Below are positions 48,419 to 61,705 of a DNA stretch of 64,000 nucleotides, in pieces. The stretch comes from Branchiostoma lanceolatum. Its lineage: Eukaryota; Chordata; Leptocardii; Amphioxiformes; Branchiostomatidae. Below the pieces are notes generated by a model. It was given only the letters and a program-made list of their open reading frames with translations, was not told where the DNA came from and did no database searches. Numbering within the stretch: position 1 is the stretch's first letter; every line of letters starts with the position of its first letter. The stretch is taken from contig NC_089730.1 in assembly GCF_035083965.1 (NCBI RefSeq), forward strand, positions 17,529,242 to 17,593,241, written 5' to 3'. A program made the translations under genes and the position numbers.

Positions 48419-51400
48419 GAAGCCGTCTCTATAAGTGCAGATCCCCGCTATACCGCTAGGTAACGCTGTTGAGTAGTGCGCACCGTGTTCTGCAATTGGT
48501 TGACTGAAAAATGTCAATATAAAGCTTTAAGTCTAATGCAATGAATTCTTCACATGTCCTTTTTCTGTGTTTCTCATTGCTTCATGTATAAAAATGCGGT
48601 GCAAAAAGTTGCGTACTTTAATTTTCATATTTTCAAAACATGCATACAAACGCAACGGCACACATGTACAGAGTAAAACACAAATAGACAACTTACAGTA
48701 ACAACTAAACACGTGTAATCAACATTACTAACATCATGTACTGCTGCGAGAGTGTCTGATTCATTGATTCCTGTCCATTTGAAGAAGAAAAAAAATAATA
48801 GAAACGATATCAAATGCAAAATTATCATTGAAAGCAAAGGAAGGTTGCAATTCTCAGCCACCAACTTTAAATGAATCTGGACAATATCTTGATCAAAGAA
48901 GTTTTGATACAACATTCTTGTCTAGACCTTTTAATGTGTCTTTAGCTTTGCAACACAGAACCCTTAACCCAGTCCATAGTTCATTGAACCAGCTTACGTC
49001 CCAGTATGGTTTTAACGCCATCCATTCAAACGTCAGAGATGCAAAGAATACGTTTCGCGGGCTTGTCGGAAAAGGACGGGGTCAGTAACACTATTGTTCC
49101 CAAGAATCACAACGGGACTTGTTTCCCGCGGCGTGATACAAAAGGTTGGCGGCGAGTCGGCTGGCGGATTAAACCAACACGCTAAGAGGTCGCGAGTGTC
49201 ACAGCGCAGTCACAATGTTACTTTATGTAAACGCCGTTTTTGTTGGGGAAACAATGTGTAAAGATAACCCTTGGGGACCGACTGCTGAGAGCACACAACT
49301 GGGTAAAACGTCACATTTTTACCGCCAATTCCGCCGCATATGTTCCGCTGTCGTTCAACGTCCGGTCCGGTTTTACGGCTGGAGTGAACCGTGCGGCTTT
49401 GGCGATCATTTTTTGACAGAAAACACAGGCGAAGCCGTCAGCTTCTTGTCATGATGTACTCTTTTTAACATTAAAAACACGGAATTCTCCTGAAGTACAT
49501 TTTGACCTGTGCTTTTAAATTATCAAACATCGATACTTTTAAACATTTCTAATAATTGTCATAACATACAAAACAACTCATTGCCATTTTCTCCATTTAT
49601 ACAGGAATATTATACTGCTTCTCATATATGTAGTAAAGGGTCGTCTAAAGTGGCTGGCAGTTATATTACCCAATATTATCATTATTATTAATAATTTTGT
49701 ATTTCTTCTACAAGCTATTATCGTGGCTACACCTATAGATATATCAGTATTGGACATTATTGAAAAAGTTCAAGACAAAGTTATGATGAACTCTTGCGAG
49801 CAACTGATACTAGCATCACCAGTGAAAAGAAACCAAGTAGAGTCTACAATACACGCATAATAATATGGAAAAAAAGCCTAAAACAACGTCGTCTCTGGTC
49901 TTGCAAATTGTACATTGAAGGGTTCATAAAAAGGAAGGTTAATGTTTATACGTCGTGATACTGTATTATCAACAGTCATGTACACTTTATAGTATAAAAC
50001 GGTAAATCTTCATCACTTACCAACAAACGTATATTATCTAAAAAAACGGTGGAAACAACAGACATATTGCATGTTTTGAGAGATTTGATCCAAAGTTTCA
50101 AAGAAAGCGTAGATAATTTGGAGCGTTAAGCACAGCAAACACCATCTTTAGCCCTTTACCGAATCTTTTCAAAATCTTCTCCTCGGCTCAATCCATGACC
50201 TCTAACATCTGCTTACCTTTGTCCCGAAACTCCCAAAATTGTCATTAAAAAGTCGTCTGGCACATTTTCTCACAATTTAGCGTTTTCCGGGTCTCTAATT
50301 TTCGCAATTCCGAGGACCACAGCTAGAGGGTAGAGGAGTGCTCTCTGGTCAAGGTTCGCTTTTGATGTTTTGTGTAGACCGGTCAGTCTTCGAGGGGGGT
50401 CCCTCTCGTGCCGATTCTCTACGCGCTGCGCCGCGTCTATAGAACAGTGTATTAAGGACAATGTCGGCTACGAACCTGTACAAATACTCACCCAGACTGG
50501 GGCTGGGCCATGGCGCCACTCGGAAATGTTGTCCATGTATCATTTCGGAAACGAAACGACAGCCTTCCTTGTTGAAGGTACGTGGTGGGAAATCGCCGTA
50601 CCTATCGTCGCACTACGATTACTACAATCACAGACTGAGGCCATTTCTGGAATAGTTGTTCATATTTTGTACGGAATTTATTGGTCTTGTTACCGAAAAG
50701 ACTTGTCTTATATCCTTGTCGAAAGTTATTTTCACCGCCTACTTAAAAATTGCTCGGCATCAAACGACGACTGTGACCGCGCCGTTACCATAAAGTTATT
50801 AAACATTGACGATTATATGTTAACAGGGAGACAATTTATTCCTTGTCTGAAAGTATGTTGATTTGTAGGTACTTTGTTCACAACATAATGCTACCAATAT
50901 TGATTAATTTACATGTGCCATCGGTACACTTTTGCAATGCTAATATACATCTTGATGTTTGCGAGTTCACATAAAAAAACTTCCATTCGGGTATTCTATC
51001 TCCCTCACGAAAGTCTATATAACCTCTAAAATTGTTTCTAATTTCTGAAAAGACCAAATGAATTTAGACCATCAGCGCCCACGTAGTAACACTGCGAATG
51101 AAATTCGTTTGCCAATCAGCTACAAAGATTGCTTGAAAGTTGTTCAAAAATCATCGAAAATGCTTCCGATTTGATACAAGCTACACGTGTATCGAGACAG
51201 CATTAACATCAAACATGCATCACAGAAGAAAGACTATGAGGCAAGCCTATGTTATTAGTACTCGCCTGATCGCGTGAACTGGAGTATTACTAATAAGTCA
51301 CCTGGGGGCAGCGAGCGAACCGATTTATCAACCTGTTTGACCGAGATACACACAGAGATACGTCATACAATTGTTCTGTAATGATTCAGTAACTGTTTGT

Positions 51401-53237
51401 CTTTTGCTGCAGGCCACAGCGCACTCAATCATAAAGACATGGTCTTTGCGAAGCTGTTTTTGTATCACGTTCTGTAACTAGTTTAATGGCTCAGTATTAA
51501 CTGGCACGGCTCTCAAAATATGATACTTAATGTTAATCAAGAAGGAAGAAAAACCTTCTTTCGAATGTTGACATCAAGTCGTCATCTCGCGTATGCGGTA
51601 GCTTTTGGCTGTAAACCTCCGCACGTAAAAGAACCCAACACACGTATCAAGACGAGTAGGGGTGACCCGGTGTGCTTGATTGAAATACGGGACATAGCGA
51701 AGCCACATCGGACTCAAACGAAAAAGCGCCATGCTTAATCCTCAATCTGAGGTTCAACCACTTTTTGTTTTATTTCGTGACACGCAGTCAAATGACGATA
51801 TGACTGATGATTGTTTGAAGTGATAGCTTGATGTTCGTTAGTGCGCCTGCGCGAAGGCCGCCATCTTGTTTCAGACGACAGGTGCACAGATGTGTAAAGA
51901 CTTGCCCGCAGGTCATCGTCATGTTTTCTTTCTTTCTTACCACGATTTGATCTCAACAGCTATGCGGGCGTGACAGATGCTTTACGGATATTAGCCTACA
52001 TATTTCTGTGATTTTAATCTTCCCTTTTTACCGTTCAATTCTACTCCACCGGGGTTTCAATGATAAAATCGTCACTTCATTTAGATATATATCTCCAGCC
52101 TTGAACATTTAGATGTGGGGATACTTGTTGGCATTCTAACAAAGCAATTGTATTCTTTTATAGTTTGGACTGCATTTAATGTCTCGCTTTTTCAGAAACT
52201 TTTAATGTTATCAACTATATACACATCATGATTTATTTCAACGTCTGTTTCATATCGATAGCAACTATTTTTGATGGCCTCTAGATTAAAACTGACCCAG
52301 GTGTTCAAAATACGTAGACAAGGCTGTGTATCATCGTCGTTATAACCGATTGTTTCTTTTCTATTATTCTCAAAATTACACAAAGAGTGTATTGTAGTCG
52401 TCAGTCGTAAAGTCCGTATGTTAAATACAAAGGAGATACTAGACGATCTACTATCGAAAACTACCTTCCACTTCGCGTTAATTTTTAACGTTTTGTGTGC
52501 CAGTCGTAGTCTTTATTTCAATGCATGTTCGTATTCAAATGCAGAGTACAAATCACCATGATATTCCTTTGTTTTCAATTTTCATATCAACGTGAACAGT
52601 GAGTGAAATTGCGACTTAACACTTTGCCTGTGTTAATGTACGCTACACTTCACCACACTGATTGCATTATACATAATCACAACCGCACAGCGGGACAATT
52701 ATCTTCTACAACAGTGCGCACAGGTGACTTCTGTCTTCAGGTACAGGTGTTCGCACCTATTATCTAACATTAGCCGCACGGGCGCGCGATTTGGGAGGAA
52801 ATCGTTCTTTGTACCCCTCTCGGATGAAAAGACGAACGCCCATTACTCCATTATGGCCGTATAAATGTAGAGCGCACGGTTTTTCTAGCTATATATAAAA
52901 GCACATATGTGCCGTTCATATAAGCACCAGGTTGGCAACTAGAAATGTAACGTTATGGCTAATTAAAAAGAGAAATGGACATTGACATAGACCTTTTTTG
53001 AAAAAATGTTGTTTAAAATTGAGAAAATGATACAATCTGTGATATAGAATGAAATTAACACATCTGAATATAACCATGTATTAAACTTTCTATTTCATCC
53101 TGGACTGCGCAAGTGAAATGCTAAGCTACTATCTATTACATTGTATCTACACATAATGATTGATCAAAATGGTGTATGTTGACGAGAAGTAATAGTGACC
53201 TCACCTGTGTATGTTTGTGCGTCTGTTTTTGTGCATG

Positions 53238-53354
53238 AGTGTGTGTGTGTGTGTGTATGTGTGTGTGTGTGCTTGAGAGTCTGTTTGTGCATGTGTGTGT
53301 GAGAGGGAGTGTGCTTGTGTGTGCTTGTGTGAGTGTGTGTGTGTGTGTGTGTGC
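53238..53354. repeat. (GT)n-rich microsatellite
   Basis: Interrupted GT runs; the His-Thr-rich minus-strand frame through it is an artefact. Confidence 0.95.
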
Positions 53355-54479
53355 ATATGTGTGCGTGTGCTTGACTGTCTGTTGATGTTACATTCCTATT
53401 TAACGTTGACTGCCACATTGGCCGACAAAGCTACGCAATTACGCGATGATTAAAAGATGTTCTTGACATCGAACAGAAGGTGCCCTTGAAAACGACGCCC
53501 GTCACTTGACCTTGACACACGCGTAAGTTATAATTAGAATAGATTACCTCTGTCATTTAAAAAAGATATATCACTATAAACAACATACCTTCAATCACTG
53601 ATTTGTAATAGCTGGCGACTACACGCTGCGTTTATCCGGACGGATTTATTTGATCCGCACACACCGGGAAGGAACTCTTTCCGATATAGCATAATAGTAA
53701 TATATAGAAAGCATATAAAGTAAGCTTTCAGCTGTCAACCGATAAAATACGTGTTTTCTTGATTCAAAAACGATCCTTCTCAGTCAAAATATATTCCAGT
53801 ACGTATACATTAGTGACGTATATCAAGTCCTCGGCAAAATCCATGAAATATTACCCCCCTCCCCCATTGCAAAAGTTGCTGTGCTCCATTTTGTTGGTAA
53901 AGCGCCTCCTGGCGATCGGATTCTACACCTTAACTACAAGCTTTTTAAGCGTTTCTTTGTAAACTGAAGCGCTGTCACACGTGTTCACATATTTAGGAAC
54001 CCCCCACGACTTTGGTCCCGGCCGCTCCCTAACCAAGGTTGTCGCTGGGTTGGGTTGGGAGAAGCCTGGAAACCAACCTATCCTAACTCCACTGCTCTCC
54101 CTTGATCGCATCCAAGCAGAATGAAATTTTGCCGCTTTTATTTGTCAAAATTCCGAGTCGGTTGGTGAAGAAGACTTTGAGAAGACTGAGAGGGAGCCTC
54201 TCCGACAAACTCTCAAACATAAATAACCTAGCTCCCGACTAGGGTCTGCAGCCCCGATGGGAGGTCATGGTCGGCTATAGGGGATAGGGGCTTTACATAA
54301 TCAATGGTTGCACCAGGCTCTTGTATGAAATGCCATCCTTATGAAAATGGTTTTTTTCCATTGACCAAATTTGACCAACGCAATCTTGAAAAAGAATTAC
54401 ACAGCTTTCATATATTGCCTTTCACGAATGTAGTGCAAAGTGTGCTGATCTTATACTTATCTTCTTTTTGTCTTGTATG

Positions 54480-54570
54480 TTTGTATGGCATACCCGGTAA
54501 ACCACCGCATGGCACAACACACCAGGTTTGTACTGAACAGCAAATGCTCCATATCCGGACAGCTTTCTCT
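54480..54570. repeat. Dispersed repeat copy B
   Basis: Partner of 27764-27850, with GCATACCCGGTAAACCACCG and TTTGTACTGAACAGCAAATG. It explains part of the 127-codon frame at 54304-54687, which is therefore not called as a gene. Confidence 0.6.
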
Positions 54571-56139
54571 CGCACCTGGAAGGACTCCTACTCTACTTTC
54601 AAAATGAAAAATAGCAACAAAAAAAACTTTACGAATATTGAGTCTCTGGTTGTACCTATAGCTCGTATTCTCTGGAAAATATGGTAAAACATTTAGTTTT
54701 TAATTACCGTATTCTATAAAAAAATCCACAACTTCAGCACCAATTTCTTCCTTTTTTTAATGCGTTATGCAATAAAACAGGGTAAACTTTGCATTGCACT
54801 TCATTGCACACTGAAACCAAGGAATGAATGGAAGCAAAAAAGTTGCCTCAATGTTCTGTGATGATAATGCTGAGTTGTAAATAAAGTGACTTATGTATGC
54901 CACTGGTGTCCCCTGAAAACTCGCACAGACGTTTATCGACAGGACGCAATAAGATCCCATAATTATACAGTCTTCCCTGGAGCAGACACGATTTTACGCT
55001 CGGCAGGGACGGTAGCGTTTCTATTATCATCCTACAAAAAAACTTAACGGTGCATTTAGATGCTGTCTTATAGCTCTTTTACCAGTGACATTCTAAGATA
55101 GATTGCATTGTGTTAAGTATCGTACACAACTTTGGAAGAAGCGAACATCTTTTTTTCTCACGCAGAAACCACGCTTGTGTGCGATAAGTAAAATAAATCG
55201 ACCTGTGGTTCTGTAACTGACCCTTTTACACTGCAGACTGAGAGTATAGGAGACAGATCTCCGAGTCTGATTACTATAATAACAGGTTTGATGTTGAACA
55301 CAATATTTGGTTTCATCAGACCCGCCCTTCCCGACGCCTCTGTCATGTTAAACCCCGTCTGGGCGGTGATGTCTCTATTTTCCTCGGCGTCGCCAGAGCA
55401 GAGCCTGACGCCAGTAAAACCCGTAATCCCGGATTCGATTCCCGTGGGGCCGGAATATTTAGCTGTGTGGAACACTGGTCCTCCGGTCTAAAGTTACTTT
55501 AATATTGTTCTTTCTGCATAAGCGCCACAACAATGGAAAGTAGAACAACGCCTGATTTGGGGAAAAATAGTATCGTATTACGAACGTCCTTCGTTGGCAT
55601 TCCTTTCGTATAACTTACATAGTACGTAGTGCTGTCTATAAGTCAAGTCAAACTCAATCTGTTGAATCTACCGTTGCCTAAGATATGGAAACGTTTCTAT
55701 AACGTCTATAACGTGATGCTTTCACTTTATTTGATGAGAATAGGCATGGTTTGCATTATATTCAGTACACACGAATTCTGATAAGAATATCAGGAAAATG
55801 GAAGCGTCATCTGTTGTTTGTTTCTTTCTTAAAAGTTTGTCGTTATATATAAGGACTCATATAATAAATGATACAGCCATCGTGGTCAAGAATATAACGA
55901 TAATAGAAGAGATTTTCTTCATCTTCATCATGCGCAATGTACAATGTACTAACTTAAAGAAAGAATAGAAGCGTACTTGTTCTCACAAAAGTTAGCTTGG
56001 GAAGGCTAAACCGCGTAAGGAATTAGATAACCTAAATCTCCTGACAAAACCAGTGACTTGCGTGTTATACCGTATGGTAAAAATCAGCACACAACAAAGA
56101 AAAGAGTAGATCATGGAAGCTCATCTGTGTTGGTGGTAA

Positions 56140-56565
56140 TCATGATACAGTGCTAAACTTTCTTCCAACACTAAGGTATTCACGTATCGGCATATTTTCA
56201 ACGACCGCTGTCGCCTTCTTCAAGATCAATTCAAGAATGAGTAGAGTTGCATCTGAAAGACGTAGCCACTCAAGTGAAAGGACTGAACCGCTGAAATGTC
56301 TGTCACTCGTTTTCTCCATATATTTCTGTATAAGGAAAGTTATAGGTTCGGAAATACCAGAGGTCAAGCCGGTCAACATGCTCTGTTTGACCAGGCCGAA
56401 ACTGACCACCTGCCCGTATATATAGTTAATGCCTGTGGGACCGTACAAAAGGTCTGGGTCGGAGTGGCTCCCGACATGACACGGGCTGAGTGGTGGTTGT
56501 TGGTCTAAGGGTGAAATATACTGCTGTTTTTGAACAGAGAACACCCGCGGGAGTTTCGCCGCCAT
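56140..56565 (-). CDS. Possible first exon or small gene, unrecognised
   Basis: An open frame of 141 codons begins ATGGCGGCGAAACTC, and its ATG lies inside AAGATGGCGGC (56568-56558), the YY1-type motif often found at animal translation starts. The product is mixed and protein-like at its N-terminus (for example HSDPDLLYGPTG) but matches no family I recognise. It has no signal peptide or clear membrane segment. It could be an intact small protein, a first exon spliced before its stop, or chance. Splice sites further downstream on this strand were not resolved. Confidence 0.25.
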   Translation of the reverse strand: MAAKLPRVFSVQKQQYISPLDQQPPLSPCHVGSHSDPDLLYGPTGINYIYGQVVSFGLVKQSMLTGLTSGISEPITFLIQKYMEKTSDRHFSGSVLSLEWLRLSDATLLILELILKKATAVVENMPIREYLSVGRKFSTVS

Positions 56566-59272
56566 CTTTGGGTTACTATGGAGACGACCGGGTCAAAACG
56601 AGGTTAAAATGTCGCATGATCTGACTGATAATTTGTGATTATCGTCTGAAACTCACAAAGGTATCAGTAGTTGTATAAGACTAGATTTGAAATAGTTACA
56701 TCTTACACATGTTTGCAATGCCGCTCATCATATCTAGTGGCATTGTTCATAAATATAGATATGCTGACTATCCGCTAAATAGGCATACACATGTGTAAAA
56801 ATACTCTCTTAAGATAGTTGCGATGCTGGTAAGATACATATAATACATTCTTATTGTTGTCAAAACAAGGAGATTCAAACATTTTTTCAGAATCCTTGGT
56901 CGCCGTACTGATAGAAAATAAGAATCAGCATAATCGGGATTTTTTCGACTTTATTCAGGTCAGATTTTATTGGCCCTCATAACAAACTCACAACAAATTT
57001 GCTAAAAAATTAAATAGGTGGGGTAGAAAAATAGCATCAATTGTGTATATCAAAGAAACATGGCCGACAAAGGTGTAAACTGCCATAGCGTTGCCAGCTA
57101 CCATTCTCTATCGTACAGCGCAATGTGTTGTTATTTTTTTCCAAGGATTCTGAACGTTACAGGCCAGAAAAAGGTCAAGTTATGTACAGTTCAGTGAACA
57201 CGCAAACACCCACAAAGCCTCGTACAAGTTCAGGTCCTTTTTCACAAGTACATTAGGTCAACCCTTAGTCCAAAAACCAACAAAAGCACATGCTTGAAGT
57301 TCGTAACCCTGGCGTTGCTTAGCATGTGAATCACCTTGTTAAAACAGACCCGAGAAACCCGCTACAAATACACAATAGCCACTGGTTATAGTAAAGGGTA
57401 GAGGGAGGGAACTAAAATGTAGTGTGTGTCAGGGAGGTCGTAGTTTGGATATGAAAGGCGAGGCTGTGTCAAGTTGTCAGCGAGGTTTGTCGAGTTCGTG
57501 ATGGATTCTAGCCGGGATAAGGCGTTTGGGAGGCGTGAAAAATGGCTTTACAAACATAATAAGGTCGGGGTAAACTCAAGATGGTCATCACCGTTCTCAC
57601 ATCAATCTATCTCCATCTTGTAGCGAGAAACAGTTCGGAACGGTCGACAAAGGGTCTCTCTCTCGACATCATTAATCTTGCGGAGGTGACAATGAGTCGC
57701 GGACAGGCGAAGCCAAGCAATTAGCATTTCCAGATGGAGGGAGGGGGGTGGGTGGTCAGGAAGTCTAATTGAGACATTAAAAAGCAGTGTGCTGGAGACA
57801 GCTACAAAATCGTCTGACGCCAGTCTGTGTACAAGACGGCACGATCATTTAACAAACTTGGTATACTTTGCGTCAACTGTATGCAACGTATCGAAAATAT
57901 CGAATTTCTAAACTCTTAGCATCGTCAAGGTTTAAAGATCCAAAAACGTCGCCTAAAGTGTCAGTCGTTGACTTTGAAAAATGGCAGTTGCCCTTTCTCG
58001 AGTCACCTCTGTGTTTTATGAACTTGTTTAGAACTGACGTCGGCAGGGGTTCATTTGTCTTTTTTCTGACATATATGACGTCACAAGGGTGGCTCTTCCG
58101 TATATTTTCAAGTCGTTCAGCAAGAAATGCAGATGAATTTCGTTCAGTTATCATTCAAAGTATTATAGACATATTTGTCAAATAACAAAAAGAGCTCGTC
58201 TTGTATTCGTGTAAGATATATAAACGATATATACTCTATCTGTCGTTATAGTCTTATAACCAATACTAATAACAATTTCACCATTGATAGATTAGGACTT
58301 ACATACATAGTATTAATTACTATAGCGCTGTGTTTTTTTGGAACTAGCTGTCTAGTTAACTTACCATGTAATATCATAGAAGACACTGTTGTCAGTCTAC
58401 TCACAAAAAAGTACGAAATATCAAGGCACCAGAATTTCTTTATTACTCAACAACGATGCCGTTTTGGAGAAAGAAATACGGATTTCTAGAAACTTTCTTT
58501 TGATACAGTCATATTTGGAAACTATGCACATATTTTTGCTACATTTTTATCTACACGATACTATTTTTTCATCGTTATGTTATGCTCTGATAAATAGTTT
58601 ATATAGTTTGCTGTACGTTTCCTACATACCACGTATTCTAGTCTCTCAACACAACCACAATCCCACTATCAGAGATTCTCCTCGGGTAGTCGGTAACGTC
58701 CGTGGAAATCGTTTCGCGCTGCTTGTCAGCGTTTTGCGTGGCACAAACTCGAGACAAACGATCAGCATGACATCTCAATACATGTACATGTTACTACCAT
58801 GTACAGCAAAAAAAAAAAACCGTTCCTCCAGAAAACTAGCTTCTACGCTTTACCTTGTAGCTTAGAACGGTGGCAGCTATTCTATTTTGGATATATAATT
58901 TATTATATTTCTCTGTATCATTGTGTAGTATTTCTGATTTCTGGAAGACCAAAAAGCCCTATACCAATTGTGGTGGCGCCCGTTGAGAGACCAAAATCTT
59001 AATGAAAAAGCAAATGTGTTTCATTTAAAGAAGTTTATGTTTTTCTCAGTTTTGTGTGTTTTCTGTTTCTCACTCTATAAAATTTTAAAGGGCATGTTGT
59101 ACCTTGCGTTAAGTCAGATAACGTTATCCCTAACTTTGCTGCTTTGACAACAAGATTTCTACTCTTTTGACAATAATGTATGTTGCTGACCCCTACAAGA
59201 CCTCTGCGATATTTTCTAATGCAGCACTATACACACATAAACCTGGCCGTACCTACATCCAAGCCGTTTTTT

Positions 59273-59300
59273 GCGTTTCGGCGCATGCGCGCCGAAACGC
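59273..59300. promoter_or_regulatory. Palindrome containing a perfect NRF1 site
   Basis: Twelve-base arms (59273-59284 and 59289-59300) around ATGC; the core GCGCATGCGC is the established NRF1 consensus. In animals such sites mark CpG-type promoters. No gene start was identified beside it. Confidence 0.5.
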
Positions 59301-59380
59301 ATTCTCCTGGCTTTTACCTTCAAGCAAGGAGGCTTCAAGCAAGGACCAGGGACCAGGGAAGCTTGGTTCAACACTGTGTC

Positions 59381-59434
59381 GCAGATTTGCATGTGACACA
59401 GGACGGCGCAGATTTGCATGTGACACAGGACGGC
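59381..59434. promoter_or_regulatory. Exact 27-bp tandem repeat, each with a POU octamer
   Basis: Two identical 27-base units (59381-59407, 59408-59434), each with ATTTGCAT (59385-59392 and 59412-59419), the canonical octamer bound by Oct/POU proteins. They lie 80 bases from the NRF1 palindrome. Confidence 0.5.
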
Positions 59435-59640
59435 GACCGCATGTAACTGCTACAACTGTTCGGAAATATCATTGCATTGTGGTTTCGGACTTTGATATCC
59501 TGAAAAATGACCATATTACATCTATTCCACAAGATTGCAGAAGAAAAAAAATGATTTCGTCAAGAAAACGACCAAAAATCGGCATAAATGATACCATATA
59601 GTAAGGTTATAATATTACGTCCAGTGTGAATAGTTACGTA

Positions 59641-59711
59641 CCGCAGCTTGGCCGATCTGGCAACGCGAAGCGCTTCGGACCCAGAAGATCCGGGTTCGTC
59701 TCCGTGCATGG
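59641..59711 (+). tRNA. tRNA-like sequence, probably a decayed tRNA-Arg or SINE head
   Basis: A-box-like TTGGCCGATCTGG (59648-59660), GCGCTTCGGACCCAGAAG resembling the anticodon arm of tRNA-Arg(TCG), and B-box-like CGGGTTCGTCTCC, followed by a T-rich run (59713-59727). The T-arm and acceptor stem pair poorly, so a functional tRNA is unlikely. Confidence 0.35.
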
Positions 59712-61493
59712 ATTTCTTTTTCTTTTTAGATATTGAATATCAAAAATATATATTGATATTATATTAATCTATCAATATCATATTTATGAATATCATTTTT
59801 TTTCATTAATAAATAAAGACATATTTTATATTTGTTATTTTTAAATATTCATTTAATATATACAAGGCCTTTATCTTATGAACAGGACTTCATAGATTCC
59901 AAACCCAGCATTCGAATTTTTCTGTTCATTGTAATGGAAAATACCGTGCAGCGGCTCCTATGCGCGGTAAGATGATTCTTGCAAAACACTCGCCACTAAA
60001 CTTCTATCCCCGATGTAAACAGAGGCTCTTGATGTTGTTTGCAAAACAGCGATTCTTTGTTACAGTAGCAAATGCTCCATTGTTCAGTATCGACTTCATT
60101 CAGACAACACGGACGTGGAAAGTGGCGCCCCTCGGCACAAAACTATGGGAATTTTCATGAATTTTAGCAAAATTACCCAGGAAAATAAGGAAGAAATGTT
60201 GTAAATGCGGAAACCAGAATAATACGGATGAGGTAGCTGTTGATTTGTTTGACATTTGGTAGTCATTTTAGATAGAACCTTAGCTGTTATGAACTTCTAT
60301 TTCACTTAATTACCATAGTGCTGATGATTCAATGGTGCTTTTTCAAATTTTATGTTTTATTGCGTGCCATGTACATAATTACATTGATAGCTTTTATAAT
60401 GAGCCTATTATACATTTTACAAATAAGTACAAGTTGTAGGCCAAGACCAGCTTTTTCAAAAGCACTTAAGTTAAGTGACGTAACTTCAAAATTGCTTTCC
60501 CCAATCTGCCTTTCTCTATTAAAACAGTACTCATTTCCCAAAATGACAATTTTTCTTATAGACTGAACAGCCCTTGAGTGACTTCCTCTGGCAGATTTTA
60601 CTTCAAGTAAAGGGAAAAGACAATTCACACTTATAAACGTAGCCGAAACGCCAGCTTTTTTTAAAAGCTCTTGTTTAAACACTGAAGCCCCTCTTCATTC
60701 TGCTCCGCCTGTGTGAGAAGGGGTAACTCACTGGTGGTCCGGCCGATTTGTTCTAATCAATCACTCTCCCACACTAGCTGTGGATGTGCGAGCGATTGTC
60801 TGGGGTTGATGTATTAATTGCAAACACTGTGGCACCGCAACTGTGCAAATCGTAGAAAGGAATGAAAAAGATGGTTTGGCGTTACGGTTTGGATTGCATT
60901 TATCTGGGTTTCTTTGGTCTAAGAAAGAAACGTTCAACTTGTGAGTTCTGGGAGCGTAGGTGGTCTCGGAGGTGCTGTCCGTGTAGTGTTGCTCGTTATT
61001 ATACAGTGATAGATGTCTAGTGAAACCTTCCCTTGGTTTCGTATATACATACATCTCGACCTTTGTGTAACCTCAAAAATGTGAATGTAAAATAATCATT
61101 GACATACAGACAGACGTCTTTCTAAGACTTGACGCATATACTTTGAGACATGATAACCTAGCAAACACGTTTCTTAAGATATTTGTCCGTTTCGCAGCGA
61201 TCCTCCCCAAATTGCCATTTTTTTCTGATCCTGATTTAAAATGTTTTAAATTCATCTAGTCCATATCAAATTTCTTTAAAATGCCTTTTTACATAGAAGG
61301 TTATGTTTTGATAAATCATATTTTAAAATGATATAATAGTTCATAGCACTTTTTGGTAACTTTAATTGGTTACTTATTTCATGATTCATTTTCACGGTGT
61401 CTTGTTCTTCAATGTAAACGTAACAGCTACTGCATTTATTTATTTCACGCACACACACCTAAATCTCCCGGATCCCCCCAACGCCCCCCCCCC

Positions 61494-61606
61494 CCACACA
61501 CACACACATACCGTGACACACACACACACAAACACACACACGCACACACACACTGACACACACACACACACGCATAAGCACACACACACGCACATACTGA
61601 AACAGT

Positions 61607-61669
<63 letters not shown>

Positions 61670-61705
61670 TGAAACAGTGACACACACACACACACACACA
61701 CACAA
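61494..61705. repeat. (CA)n microsatellite
   Basis: A long CA run interrupted by two ATACTGAAACAGTGA units; the Val-Cys minus-strand frames are artefacts. Confidence 0.95.

Larger units (their letters stand above)
48419..56139. other. Gene-poor stretch, first half
   Basis: No exon could be supported. CpG-richer, less repetitive blocks at about 49020-49450 and 50270-50570 may be regulatory. A GT microsatellite lies at 53238-53354 and a dispersed repeat at 54480-54570. The 163-codon frame at 50370-50861 has no recognisable domain. Confidence 0.45.

Noticed and set aside
50370-50861. 163-codon plus-strand frame
   Set aside because: Not recognisable as a family member; a strong donor lies inside it and composition is not clearly coding.
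54304-54687. 127-codon plus-strand frame
   Set aside because: Overlaps a dispersed repeat also found at 27764-27850; no domain.
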